From the NCBI GenBank assembly GCA_036245525.1, contig BTPG01000001.1:177768611-177832610 (forward strand): a stretch of DNA of 64,000 nt. The letters run 5' to 3'. Under the pieces are notes generated by a model. The model saw only the letters and a program-made list of their open reading frames with translations, ran no database searches and had not been told where the DNA came from. A program made the translations under genes and the position numbers. The stretch comes from Semisulcospira habei. Its lineage: Eukaryota; Mollusca; Gastropoda; Semisulcospiridae. Shown piece by piece: positions 12,019 to 23,754 of the stretch (positions are counted from its first letter, which is position 1; every line of letters starts with the position of its first letter).

Positions 12019-12577
12019 ATAAACTGCTATTAACCCTCCTACTGTCACCAAAAAGACTCATACATGCTCTGACATAAACCCGACTACCTTTGCTGCTGTA
12101 CTGATCAGCCAACTGACAACACTCTCTATTATGCCAGGCAAAGCATCCATTGCTTTCACAGCCCATTTTTAAAGCAAATCTGATGTGTGAAAGTTGTTTC
12201 TTTACCCAAGACTGTAGATCTTTTGGGTCTGATGGTGGAGCTGGAGGTGCCGGAGCCCGGGGCTGAGCCGCCACCCCCTGTTACAGCCAACACTACAGTA
12301 CTGATAATAAATCCAAGAGCAGTAATTAAACTTGCAATAGTGATACCCTGCTCTCTGAAAAGTGTTTTTAATCTTTCAGTTAAAGTTGTGTCTTTGTGAA
12401 GTATTTTCTGAATAGTTTCTCTAATCCTATTGACCTGCGTTTTGAGTTTTTCTTTAACAATTTCAACTACTTCTAGCCGTGCTGATATTTCTATCTGCAA
12501 ATCTTTTAATCTGTGTTGTATTCTTTCTTTTATTTCTGTGTCATAATTCTCCTCGTCTGCTTTATCTAGTTTTTTCC

Positions 12578-15011
12578 AAACCACCAGATCCAAAGTCTGC
12601 AGAATGATCTCCGACTCCAAACGCAAACACCTTCAAAACAAAATCCTGGAATCCACTTCTTCCAAAACCCTCTACGCTACCATGAACACACTCCTAGGCA
12701 CTTCTAAAGACTCTCCTCTTCCCAACACACACAGCAAAAAAGAACTTCCGTCCTCCTTTTCCTCCTATTTCTCCGACAAAATCCAAACTCTGCGCAACAC
12801 ACTCGACACTCTGCCTTTTCGCCTTGCCTCCCTGACACCCCCTTTTCCGGCACTCCCCTCTCGTCCTTCCGCCCCGTCTCTCAGGATCCCCCACCCGGGT
12901 CTGCCCTGGGGGACTTGGGTGGGGTTAGGTATTTTTTAGTTCCCAGGGTCACCCTGGTCAGCCCCACAGGGTGGGTTTTTCTCTCTATTCTGGGGCATGT
13001 GTTTCTGTCTACCCTTTGTCCATTCACCTGTATTTGCCTTTTTAAAACTCTCCCTACTGTCTGCACTGCCTGTAGATCTTGATATTGGATGTGTGTTGCT
13101 AAATGGTCTTAGCTTTATTTAGGCCCCATGTGTTAGGTTTATTTAATGTATTTGACCGGCTGGCGACATGCATTCAATGTTCTGTTTAGTTTTTTTCACA
13201 AGCAGTGCAGGCACGTCCTGAGAAAGCCTTGTTGCTGTCGGGACGTTAAGCAATGTACAATCAATCAATAACCGTCTCTCAGGATGAAGTCCTCAAGACC
13301 ATAAAGTCCATGCCTTTCAAAACCTGCGAACTAGACCCCCTCCCAGCTTCCCTCTACCAGGACGGCCTCCCAAAACTTTTGCCCTTCATTACGGACATCA
13401 TCAACACATCTCTAGAAAATGGCTCCGTCCCCGATATCTTCAAGTCCGCCATCGTCCATCCTCTCCTCAAAAAACACAACCTCGACCCAAACGAACTCAA
13501 GAACTACCGCCCAGTCTCCAATCTCTCTTTCCTGTCCAAGCTTCTTGAGAAGGTCGTCCTCAACCAACTCGACCTCCACCTCGCCGACAACAACCTCCTC
13601 AGTCCCTTCCAGTCTGCCTATCGCAAACATCACAGCACTGAAACTGCCCTTCTACATATCCTAAACGACCTGCTTCTCTCCACTGACTCGGGCAACATCT
13701 CCCTTCTTACGCTACTCGATCTCTCTGCCGCCTTCGACACCATAGACCACTCTATCCTCCTCCACCGCCTCCACCACTCCTTGGCATCACTGACTCTGCT
13801 CACTCCTGGTTTCTCTCCTACCTCTCCAACAGACAGCAGTCCATCACCATCGACGGCGTCTCCTCCAACCCAGTCAGGCTCTCCTGCGGCGTTCCTCAGG
13901 GGTCCGTCCTGGGCCCGGTCCTTTTTACACTCTACATCTCCCCACTGTCCAACATCATCCAGTCTCACCACATACACCACCACCTCTACGCTGACGACTA
14001 AAAACTACTAGACAAAGACAAACTCGACAACACTCAGACACTACTGACTCGCACGGCTGACTGCTATGAGGACGTGAAAAACTGGATGACAGCAAACAAG
14101 CTCAAACTGAACGACGACAAAACGGAAGCCATGCTGGTAGGCACTCGCCAGAAACTTTCCCAGCTCTCTCCCTCTCTCCACCTTCAACTCGACAGCACCC
14201 CCATCTCCCTCTCTGACTTGGTCAAGAACCTTGGCGTTATCCTCGATTCCTCTCTTTCCATGACCAGCTTCGTCTCCGCCACGGCCCAGGCATGTTATTT
14301 CCACCTCCGCCGCATCAGTCAGATCAGAAAATACCTCACTACCGAAGCTGCCACCAAACTCGCTGTCTCACTCATCTTATCTCGCATCGACTACTGCAAC
14401 TCTCTCCTTTCTGGCCTTCCTCACTCCACCACTCTCACTCTCCAGCGCGTCCAGAACAATGCTGCCCGCCTCGTCCTCAGAAAGAAAAAATCCGACCACA
14501 TCACTCCCCTGCTCAAGCTCCTTCACTGGCTGCCCATCCCCCAACGCATCCAATACAAGATTCTGTCTCTCTGCTACAAATCCCTGAACAACTACGCTCC
14601 TGCGTATCTCTCCAACTTACTTCACCCCTACACTCCTCCCCGCTCCCTCCGCTCCGCCTCTGACCCTCTCCGCCTCCTCATCCCCCGCACCAAACTCAGC
14701 ACTTTCGGCCCCCGCTCTTTCTCAGTATACGGTCCAACCACCTGGAACACTCTCCCACTCTCTCTCCGTCAGAAACACTCGCTCTCCTCCTTCCAGTCTG
14801 CCCTCAAAACTCATCTCTTTCAACAGTTCTAGCACTATATCACCACACTCCCCAGCCCAAGCTGACCGTCCTAATGTATCTTCACTATTTGTGTTACGTG
14901 AGTCATTGTCTAAAGCGTGCGCATGCGTGTGCGAGTTGTGAGTGCGTGCTTAGAGTTATAATTATTATAAGATAAGCGCATTATAAATACCGTAATTATT
15001 ATTATTATTAT
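12578..15011 (+). mobile_element. L2/CR1-like LINE, 5'-truncated
   Basis: Plus-strand RT of the L2/CR1 group: NYRPVSNLSFLSKLLEKV, AFDTIDHSILL, a frame break at about 13790, then GVPQGSVLGPVL and YADD in other frames, and a C-terminal domain at 14074-14832 (LKLNDDKTEAML, LHWLPIPQRIQYK). It ends with the gcgcattataaata tail and (ATT)n microsatellite. The 8-bp duplication TTTTTTCC marks the insertion in the old Polinton gene. A SINE at 12888-13271 interrupts the coding region. Confidence 0.88.
12888..13271 (+). mobile_element. SINE (copy 1) inside the LINE
   Basis: Flanked by an exact 14-bp duplication CCGTCTCTCAGGAT (12874-12887 and 13272-13285). The body begins ccccacccgggtctgccctg and ends GTACAATCAATCAATA. 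A second copy lies at 45563-45958, inverted, with its own duplication. It is non-coding. It splits the LINE frame between residues before and after DEVLKTIKSM. Confidence 0.93.
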
Positions 15012-15668
15012 TTTTTTCCTTTCCATTTCTATGTGTTTATCAATCTCACCTAGTTTGGCTACATTATTCACCAGCTCACCTCTTATTGTCTGCAGTGATT
15101 TATCCAAGCCCATAATTTCCCGCATTGTCAAAGGAGAGTCACCTATTGTTTTCATAGCCTCATTTATTTGTCCTTTTGTAAATGAGGTTTCTTGTATTAC
15201 CTTGTTTGCAATTTCCGGCAGGCTTGTTACTGCTGCCATTTCAATTTCTTGTCCCGTTGGCAACCTTGTTTGCACGTCATGAAGAGCGCTAACAATTCGT
15301 GGTGGTACCGAAGGACCGGGGGACCCCCCCAATACCAAGGTACCTTGCCAACCCGGTATTACCACTGATTTCGCCTTTAATTGTACTTAAAGCTCTAAAC
15401 TTAGCAGGGTTATTTTTATGGGTTAAATGTACTTTCCCTCTGTCTGCATTTACAAATAAGTGACCCTTATCATATTCAAACTGATTAGGATCTATTACAT
15501 CTGGTCGGGCACCAACACTATCATAAAATGAGTTTACTTTATCTTTTAACAGTTAGTGATACATACTAGAAGTATTTACCATTCCAGTCATATCTGTTGC
15601 ACTAGTATCATAGTCATGCATGTCATCTATTTCAAAATCATCATGACCAAATCCTCCCGCTGCCATTG

Positions 15669-15709
<41 letters not shown>

Positions 15710-15723
15710 TTTGGCATAATAAA

Positions 15724-16974
15724 ATGGCATCGTCCTGTGGATCGAAGTTAGACCAGTACAGAAAACTACGTGAACCTCTTGGTGTTAAGGGCATTAGGCA
15801 ATCAATTGTCATCACAAACACTCCTAGTACTATAGACCAAAACCAAACTCTTACTGTCAAGTTTCTAAACCTAGGTCCCAGTGACTTATTGTTCCTGGTA
15901 CTGCACGCCTTGCTTTTAATATTGAACTTTTATCAGAATCTGATAAAAACAGAACACTAGTTAACAATTGTTAGAACTATTAAAGTAAAACTTGAAGGTC
16001 AGGAAGTGTTTAGTCTGGATGATGCTGATGTGTTCTACTGCTACAGAGACCTTTTTGGCTCACTTGAGAAGAACGAGAAGACCGTATTTACCAAGGCATA
16101 CAGGCTGATAACATTGCCAAACTCAGAATCGATTCAGAGGAATAAATCAACAACAGCAGTCAAGGATGTTATATTGGCAGAAACATATGGAACCAAATTT
16201 TACATTCCACTTGAATTTGAAATCCTCACACCACATTTTCCTTATTATCAAGGAGCACTGAATGACCATCTAAGCTTTGAACTAACTTTTAATGACTACT
16301 CCAAAGTTATAAAATCAACGGATCTAAATACAACATATAAGATCTCTAACATCTCCTTGGAATATGAAATTGTCACACATGCTCATCTAGCTACTCTCAT
16401 TCAAAATCAGTACCAGTCAAGACTGCCGATTTATTATGACCGTGTGATAAGCCACAGTTTAATGCACAAAGACAAAGGTGATCCAATGTAGAACATCAAC
16501 TTGAATACACCTGCCAGGTCACTAAAAGGCATTCTTATATTGTTTGTTGAACCAGGAAGTCCATTCAAAAGAAATTCAGAAAAATTCTACAATCCAAAGA
16601 TTACTCATTTATCTTGTACAATCGAAGGCCGTCCGAATCAAGTCTACGCATCAACACTATGATGAGATTGTAAAATGGTCAGGTGGAAGGCTTAGAGAAA
16701 AACCAGCAAACATGGCATGCAAAGATCTACATCTGTATGATGTTAGGATCGGACAATACCTGACAAACAAGTATGCACTTTGGCTAGACCTGCACAGTAC
16801 AGATGACGACTACCTACATGGGTCAGGTCGTACTGTCGAAAACAGCAGTGACGGAATTACAATTCAGATACAAAAAAAGACTGAAACAGGAGGAGCAATA
16901 AATATATATTTGTATTTGATTATGATGCACAACTGAACATTCAAGAAAGCAGACTAAGTGGTCACGTATATTAA
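15724..16974 (+). pseudogene. Old Polinton: major capsid protein pseudogene
   Basis: Homologue of the gene at 29233-30516. It starts MASSCGSKLDQYRKLREPLG at 15724, loses frame near 15890, runs openly 16006-16491 (FYIPLEFEILTPHFPYYQGA, LSFELTFNDYSKVIKS), has a stop at about 16489, and shifts again before the conserved end at 16974. The start is preceded by an expanded (ATT)n tract at 15670-15710, where the young copy has a compact bidirectional promoter. Confidence 0.88.
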
Positions 16975-16992
16975 ATTATATTGTGTTTTAAA

Positions 16993-17590
16993 ATGAACTT
17001 GCTGACACTCAACCCACACTGTGGTTTGTTTTGGGCTGTGGGAAAACTGAATTTGTTCTTGACCTCTTACAAACAAGATACATCTACCATTTTGAAAACA
17101 TTGTAATATTCTGTCCTACTATCAAACACAACAAAGCTTATCACAACCGTTTATTTATTTGGACTGATCACAACATTTATTTAGTTGACCCTGAGAAAAA
17201 ACTGAACGACTACCTGCAGTATTTTTACAAGCAATTTCAAGGACAGCCAACTTTGTTTATTGTTGATGACTGCTCAGCAGAAAAAGACATTGTTAAGAAG
17301 AGAAACATTCTAGCAGAACTTGCCTTCAGTGGCATACATGCAAATGTCAGTGTATGGATTCTCACTCAAAAGTATAATGTTGTAATAAAAGATTTTCGAG
17401 AGCAACTAAAGTTTATCTGTTTGTTTTACTGTAATGATCAAGACAGCTTTGAAGACTGTCTCAGAGAAAACGATGTCATATCCAGCAAACATGAATGAGA
17501 CATTGTAAAAGACAAACTGAAAGCGACTAAGCATCTAAAGCTTATCTTAAAGACTGATCAGCCCACAGGGTATGGATTAGTAATTAATTT
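16993..17590 (+). pseudogene. Old Polinton: packaging ATPase pseudogene
   Basis: Homologue of 28608-29213. ATG at 16993 (MNLLTLNPHCGLF). A small deletion before the Walker A motif breaks the frame, and a frame from 17031 keeps GCGKTEFVLDLLQTRYI and the Walker B region TLFIVDDCSAEKD. A TGA follows the HE residues at about 17497. Dead by frameshift and stop. Confidence 0.88.
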
Positions 17591-17613
17591 ATACTTTGGT
17601 TTTGGTCATAAAA

Positions 17614-17975
17614 ATGACAGATGGACAAGCGCAAGCAGTTGATGTTACACACTACTTTAGATATATCCAACACTTTGAAGAGATAAGAACACATTACAAA
17701 CAGCCATTTGCGCTTGCTATAACACCAATAGCATTACCAGTGTCATATATATATGTGTGTCATATAATGTGACTTTGGAATATATTGATGAAAAACCATT
17801 TGTAGAGTATATTGCTGGTGATTTTAAGACATATACCTTTAAAGTTGATGATAACCGCCAGGGCTGGTTTTAACCAGTGTGCGAACACATACACCAACAA
17901 CTAAAAAAACTAAATGTTTATTTTGTAGGTGTTACAGTCAATAAAGTGGTACTACACAAAGTGCGCCAGCGGTAA
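17614..17975 (+). pseudogene. Old Polinton: small gene between ATPase and polymerase
   Basis: It occupies the place of the 131-codon gene at 28185-28580 (ATG at 17614 after ataaaa). The two products share size, start context (M-DGQ) and general pattern, but little residue identity, in contrast with neighbours that are very similar. At least one frameshift (about 17760) and a stop (about 17872) are seen. Function unknown. Confidence 0.6.
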
Positions 17976-18010
17976 TTTTTTTCTATTTATTATTTGTTGG
18001 ACAAATAAAA

Positions 18011-21000
18011 ATGACAGACAATGCTCAAAGCCCTCCAAGCTCGCAAAGCTTACGAAACGTGTTTCACACAACAGACTTGCCTATATCCAATAGTTACAAT
18101 GTTTATGAATTGATAGAAAGATCTTTTTCTGTCATACAAGATAATCTTCTTTCAGGTAGTGTAAAGATTCAGGTTGTTGCTAAAATAGAATTTAACAGAG
18201 TAGATGGTGAAGTGATTGTATCGTATATACAAGACAACACACAGTTAATGCAAGAAGGGAATTGGAAAACGTGTTTAGAGACAGACTGTTGCCTGACTTC
18301 TTAGAAGCAATTGACAGAGCTAGAATGAAGGAGTCTGGTTGGCATGAAGGTCATGTACATGAACTACAACTGAGGCAGTCAAGATATCATCCTATTTTAC
18401 GCAAATCATGGTTGCCACTGCCAACTGAGGTTGCAAACAAAAGGGCTGTCATCAATATTCAGAACAAAGATAATTTCTGTTTTATCTGGTGTGTGTTTGC
18501 TAAACTGCACTTTGTAAAAACAAAACCTGATCGCGTATCTAACTACACCAAATTAAAAAAAAAAAAAACTCAACTTCAGTGGTATAGATTTTCCTGTAAA
18601 GGTGGAGGATGTGTATGTGTGGGATAATGAATCTCCCAACAAGTTACAACCAATTAAAGCAACACCAATTGCCCCCACCTACGGACAGTCAGAAGATAAG
18701 CATGTTGACATGTCCAGAATCATTACCAAAGACTGTAAAGTTGAGTGAGCAAGTGGTGTGTTCTTTTGGATACATTCTTGTTAGGTCGGATGGTCGGCAT
18801 ACAGAACCTGTTACCTACAGGGGTGAAAATGCAGCAGCTGAGTTTTTAACAGAAATGAGACAACTGTGTAGTACAGTATCTGGAAAAGTGTCAGATGCCT
18901 TTGGTGATGACAGAAGACAAACTAAATTTTGATGCAGTGGAGATGTGTTGGATTTGTGAACAACCTCTAAATGATAAAGTTCGCGACCATGACCACATAA
19001 CTGGACGTTACAGAGGTGCTGCACATGGCAACTGTAACTTAAAATTAAAAATAGATCCCAAGACATACAAACTGTATATCTTTTTCCACAATCTCAAAGG
19101 GTATGATTCACACATTATCATGCGTGCTGTAGATGAGTCTTACAAAAAAAATTAGTTGTATTGCCCAGACAACTGAGAAGTACTTGACTTTTAGGCTAGA
19201 CAACAAATTAGTGTTTTATGATTCAATGCAACATTTGTCTTTAGGGCTTGCTAGTCTCGCAGAAGGACTGACATCATTTCCAATAACAAGTAAATATTTT
19301 GAGTCAGAGTTGATCAAAAACGGTCTCTACCCCTACGAGTACATTGATCACTGGGTTGTGTTTAAAGAAAGGAGTCTACCGCCAAAAGAGGCATTTTATT
19401 CTAAATGGAAAAGGTATTTCTGACTCTGAATACCAGCATGCTCTCGATGCATGGGATAAACTAGGGTGTGAAACAATTGGCGACTACCATGACCAGTACT
19501 TGAAAGCTGACGTTTCTTTGCTAGCAGACGTATTTGAAAGTTATTGTGAAAAGGGTCTATTGCACTACAGTCTTGACCCGGCTTGCTACATAACTAGTCC
19601 TGGCATGACATGGGATGCATTTTTTAAATCCAGCAAGATATATATAGACCTGTTGTCTGATTATGAGATGGGTGAAATGGTGGAACGTGGATTGAGGGGA
19701 GGCATAAGTATAGCCGCAAACAACTATGCCAAAGCCAACAAATATCTTGACGACCTTGACTTTGACCCCTCAAGGTCAAGGTCATTCATTACATACGTGG
19801 ACGCTAACAATTTGTATGGCTTTGCGATGTGAGTTATTGCCCTTGAAAAACTTTTGTCTGCATGATTTGTCACAGTGTGATATAACAGACTTAACAAACT
19901 ATATTATGATTCATGACTGGAATGATGCAAAGGGTTGGATCTTTGAAGTCGACCTAGAGTACCCGCACCATCTACATGATTACCACAATGATTATTTATT
20001 GGCTGTTGAGAAAATGTCTTTGACGGGGAAATAAGAAGACACTAAACTTGTTCCAAATTTGAATGACAAATTCAATTACGTTTGTCTCTATCGCTTACTG
20101 CAGTTTTACATCAGACATGGGTTAGTACTAAAGAAAGTTCACAGAGGCATAAGCTTTTATGAAAGATTTCATAATGAAAAACACAAAAACACAACCCTGC
20201 GTGCAAGAGATGGCAACACTGCATCTGACGAAGACTTCTTTAAACTTATGAACAATGCCTGTTTTGGTAAGATGATGGAAAATCCTCATCACCGCAAAGA
20301 TGTGAGACTGGTCACAACTGAATCAGGTGCAATTAAGCTTACAGGTATGCCGCAGTACACAGGGTATAAAGAGTTTCATCCATCGTTGTATTCAGTGACA
20401 CTCAAAAAAAAAAAAAAAAGATTGTTAAACTGGACAAGCCAGTATTCATTGGTATGGCAATTCTTGAGTTATCAAAACTGTTGATGCTTGAATTCTATTA
20501 TGATTACTTCAAACCGAAGTATCCTGACTGTCGACTGTTATACACTGACACTGACTCTATGATCATAGATGTGCCTACTGAAGACTTTTATGAAGACATG
20601 AAAACAGAGTTGCATATGTATGACACGTCTGATTATCCTAAGGATCACCCGCTGTATAGCACACAAAACAAGAAAGTGCCTGGAAAGTTTAAAGGCGAAC
20701 TGAATGGAGTGCCTATAGTCGAGTACGTTGGACTGAGATAAAAAATGTATTCCATATTACACCAATAGGGTAGTCAGTCGAAAGCCAAAGGTTAAAAAAA
20801 AAACAGCGATAAAAAATTAAGACATCCGTCATGAACACTACAAGCAAGTAGATGGAGGACTAATGCCTCACTATCCAAACAAAACACTGATGTCAAATGG
20901 ACACAATCTAGAAATGATCCAAACACATAAGAAATCACTTGCATTAGGAGACACAAGACGAGTGTTTCACACTAAGAAAAAAGCTTATGCACCTGGTCAT

Positions 21001-21078
21001 TACACGATCAAGTTATCTGAAGAAATAGCTGATGAACCGATTGATGAACTGATTAATGAAATGGTTAAAAATGAGTAA
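18011..21078 (+). pseudogene. Old Polinton: DNA polymerase B pseudogene
   Basis: Homologue of 24650-28092. The N-terminal domain (18011-18700) has frameshifts including an A run at 18556-18567. About 100 codons including the ExoI segment are deleted at about 18715. The endonuclease VII-like zinc motif (CWICEQPLNDKVRDHDHITG, about 18945-19010), ExoIII (YLKADVSLLADVF), pol motif B (KLMNNACFGKMMEN) and motif C (YTDTDSM, about 20540) remain, spread over several frames. Homopolymer-A expansions (20404-20417) account for several breaks. Confidence 0.9.
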
Positions 21079-21922
21079 CAGTATCTGGTGGAATAATCTG
21101 TAATTCTTCTCTGACAAACGCCCTCTGTGGGCAGGCTCATATAGATAATAAATCGACGGGCTACCAGGGACTATTTTTTATATATTGTGGACAGACGTAG
21201 ACCAAATTGGATCAGTTGCTCTGCGTCTGACGTCATTCTCGACCTCGCCTGGTTGATATAAATATCTCACCTGTTTTGTAAACAAGCTTGTGTCTGGCGC
21301 TAGTGGCGGTGTTGTTGTTTTGGGCTCTGTCATTGTTTTCAATTTAATAGCATCAGCGGGTATTAAATGACCTTCGTTATTCATTGCTTTTATCACAGAT
21401 GGTAATCTCTTAACCCACTCAGTGTTATGTGCGTCATGCATGAGTTCCTTAGAATACTGGTAACTGAAAAGTCTCTCTGATAATTGTTTGTTAAAGTTCT
21501 CAACAATTGCCTGTGATCTGTGCATGCCAGATATTCCCCGCCGCACTAGCACGCTATGCTTCACAAATAATTGATTAATGGCGCCTTTAAACTCAGATCC
21601 GTCATCGACTTGAACAAGCCTAGGGAATTTTAAAGATCCTCTTTTATAGATAATTGATAACGCTGTCGCTACAGTGGTGGCGTTTTTGTCAGTTATGGCT
21701 TCGGCGTCCTTAGACCTTGAAGCAATGTCAACAACAGTTAGTGCATACTTGTAACGCTTCTTTCTTATTGTATCGTGCGGTAAGAACAGGAGGTCCATTT
21801 GATTCGTGTCATTGGGCGTAGTGTTTCAGTACAAAATGAAGTCTTGATATTTTTCGGGGAGCAGAAAGATATATTTGCCAAATGTATTGCCGATTGTAGT
21901 TGTGTTGTTTCGTGAGAGCGTG

Positions 21923-21928
21923 CATGTA
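21923..21928. repeat. Target-site duplication of young Polinton (left)
   Basis: CATGTA here and again at 36937-36942, exactly flanking the terminal inverted repeats. Six bases is the known Polinton duplication length. Base 21928 could also be the first base of the element. Confidence 0.85.
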
Positions 21929-22305
21929 GAGATAGATAAGTGGACAGGTGATGGACACCCCTCCCCCAATCTATAGATTTATTTGATCCTCTCCGTATTT
22001 AGACAAACCCACTCGACCAATTACCACCAATACCTTAATCGCCTAGCCATTTTAGTTCCACTCCAGAAATCATTCAAGCTACGTTTTTTGATCAGCTACC
22101 AACCTGCGATTATTAAGCCAGATCCCCCACCCAACCTAAATTATTAATGCTGTCATTGACTTCTTTAAGCAAAATTATTATATTATATTATAAAATGAAT
22201 CAAGACGAATTACTTCTTTTAAGTGATATTTGTGCTGTAGAAAACAAAGACTTAGACTTTAAAAAACAGCGTCTTTTGTCTGTGATTGTATCGGGCAAAT
22301 CAAAG
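21929..22305 (+). repeat. Left terminal inverted repeat of young Polinton
   Basis: GAGATAGATAAGTGGACAGG and following bases match, reverse-complemented, 36559-36936. The outer about 200 bases are nearly identical; divergence rises inward. It reaches into the first about 37 codons of the first gene (ATG at 22195). Confidence 0.93.
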
Positions 22306-22710
22306 ACTTATCTGGGTAGACAATACATGATAGAGGATATTGAATCTCTAAGCTCTGACGAGCTAATCAAGCTTCATTCAAAATATGAAAATCACATTGC
22401 CTCACTAATGACTCGTGATTTAAGTCGATCTCTTGTCTGCCTATATACAAAAGCTGTAAGTCACTTCCTACCTGTTGATAGTGAAAACCTTTCACACGAC
22501 CTTGAAAGTAATCCTATTGTTTCAAGTTCAATTGGCAAATTAGCATGTGTCATGTTTTACAAGTTTGGGAATTACCTTGCACCTGCTGTAACCTTACTTG
22601 TTACTAGTAGTCATATTGATTTTTCTAAAATAAATTTTAAATTAGAAGAAAATGGACGAGACGACTCCACAACAGAGCCATGTCTTGACACAGGTTCAAA
22701 CAGTGACTAA
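22195..22710 (+). CDS. Polinton protein, 171 aa, unknown function
   Basis: The start at 22195 is chosen because it is the ATG conserved in the decayed copy (44480, minus) and in the right inverted repeat (36668, minus). An in-frame upstream ATG at 22147 lies in variable TIR sequence. The protein begins MNQDELLLL and has an acidic/charged N-terminal third, then a conserved hydrophobic half (SLMTRDLSRSLVCLYTKAVS, GKLACVMFYKFGNYLAPAVT). I recognise it as a recurrent Polinton-associated family but know no function. Its last 59 bases overlap the next gene. Confidence 0.75.
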   Translation: MNQDELLLLSDICAVENKDLDFKKQRLLSVIVSGKSKTYLGRQYMIEDIESLSSDELIKLHSKYENHIASLMTRDLSRSLVCLYTKAVSHFLPVDSENLSHDLESNPIVSSSIGKLACVMFYKFGNYLAPAVTLLVTSSHIDFSKINFKLEENGRDDSTTEPCLDTGSNSD

Positions 22711-23047
22711 GACTAAAAGCCCAGGTAGAATAGAGGCTGGAAAAAGATTAGCTGAATATAACAGACAAAAGAAATTACAGCTTCAAGCATTAACAGAAAA
22801 GACTAACACACCATCACCACTTCCACCAGAACCAACACAACCACCCAAAAGTGAGAAAAAACCAACTACAAAATATATAGTTGCTGGATTTGTTGTCGGA
22901 TTTGGTTACGTAGGTTACCAATTATATAAAAAATACAAACCAAACACTCGAACAGTGTCCAAAAAATCAAACACTCCAAAAACAAAAGAAGAAGTCTCCA
23001 CATTACCAGCAGTTCCAAAACCTTTGGACCCATTTTACATGCAGTAA
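22652..23047 (+). CDS. Polinton small single-pass membrane protein, 131 aa
   Basis: It overlaps the end of the previous gene in another frame. The N-terminal half is polar and basic (SPGRIEAGKRLAEYNRQKKL), then a proline-rich stretch, one predicted membrane segment (YIVAGFVVGFGYVGYQLY, about residues 75-92), and a lysine-rich tail. The decayed copy is at 43572-44033. The basic segment suggests nucleic-acid or membrane-surface contact; this is inference. Confidence 0.7.
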   Translation: MDETTPQQSHVLTQVQTVTKTKSPGRIEAGKRLAEYNRQKKLQLQALTEKTNTPSPLPPEPTQPPKSEKKPTTKYIVAGFVVGFGYVGYQLYKKYKPNTRTVSKKSNTPKTKEEVSTLPAVPKPLDPFYMQ

Positions 23048-23083
23048 ATAAATTTATTATTTTAATTTTTATGGTATAAGAAA

Positions 23084-23314
23084 ATGAGCGACACAAAGAA
23101 CTTAATGAACCTTGTCTATCACTCTGCTGTAATAAGTGGACTAGCAGTAGCATATTCTATGTTGGGAAAAAGTCTACTCAAAATGAAATCAGCAGACCTT
23201 AGTAAATTAGACTTTGAAGACAGTGCTAAGCTAGTAGTTGTTATAACAGCATCGATTGCAACAAAAGATTTTCTAGTTAAGCAAGGAATTATTCCAGAAA
23301 ATATTTCTATGTAA
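23084..23314 (+). CDS. Polinton small hydrophobic protein, 76 aa
   Basis: Begins MSDTKNLMNLVYHSAVISGL. It has two hydrophobic stretches separated by a short charged linker (KMKSADLSKLDFED). The homologue in the otherwise decayed old Polinton (43306-43536) is still fully open over all 76 codons, which supports a real gene. It ends 8 bases before the next ATG. Function unknown. Confidence 0.7.
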   Translation: MSDTKNLMNLVYHSAVISGLAVAYSMLGKSLLKMKSADLSKLDFEDSAKLVVVITASIATKDFLVKQGIIPENISM

Positions 23315-23322
23315 ATAAAAAT

Positions 23323-23754
23323 ATGGCAACTATAGCTGTTATGATTGGCGGTGCAGTTATTAACGCATTAGCTTTTAGTGGATCAAACTATTTCTTTTCA
23401 AAAGTTAGTAAAGAAGAATCAGCAGAAGAAATGAAGCGTCACAATGAGGCATCTGAAAAACTAGCTCAAGCTCAGCAAGATTATGAGAAGCAAAGAATTG
23501 AAAAACTTGATTTTATTAATGAAAAACTAAAACTTGAGGGTCATGCACAGCATACATTTTCAAACGTTGATGACGCTATCAAAGAATACTATCTTGTTAC
23601 TGGTGAAGACATATCTATTCCACAACCAAAACTTAGTGACTACTACCAACCAAGCCTAGAACAAAAAAATGGAGAAATAATATTTGTTTTAGTAGGAATG
23701 ACATTAGTATATTTTACAGGAGTTTATATTGCTAGAAAAAATGGCAGACGCTAA
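23323..23754 (+). CDS. Polinton membrane/coiled-coil protein, 143 aa
   Basis: An N-terminal hydrophobic segment (ATIAVMIGGAVINALAFSG), a charged helical region likely to form a coiled coil (about residues 25-75, EEMKRHNEASEKLAQAQQ), and a C-terminal membrane segment (IIFVLVGMTLVYFTGVYIA) followed by basic residues. Its end overlaps the integrase start by 14 bases. A truncated homologue is at 42996-43292. Probable virion or membrane component; function unknown. Confidence 0.7.
   Translation: MATIAVMIGGAVINALAFSGSNYFFSKVSKEESAEEMKRHNEASEKLAQAQQDYEKQRIEKLDFINEKLKLEGHAQHTFSNVDDAIKEYYLVTGEDISIPQPKLSDYYQPSLEQKNGEIIFVLVGMTLVYFTGVYIARKNGRR

Larger units (their letters stand above)
11995..15666 (-). 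pseudogene. Old Polinton: 405-aa-type coiled-coil/membrane protein, split by a LINE
   Basis: Homologue of the intact gene at 30557-31774. The N-terminal part is at 15020-15666 (ATG at 15666), the C-terminal part at 11995-12577 with LFREQGITIASLITALGF conserved. The LINE 12578-15011 lies between, with TTTTTTCC duplicated at 12570-12577 and 15012-15019. A frameshift and lost tail residues follow the GGGG-proline linker. Confidence 0.88.
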
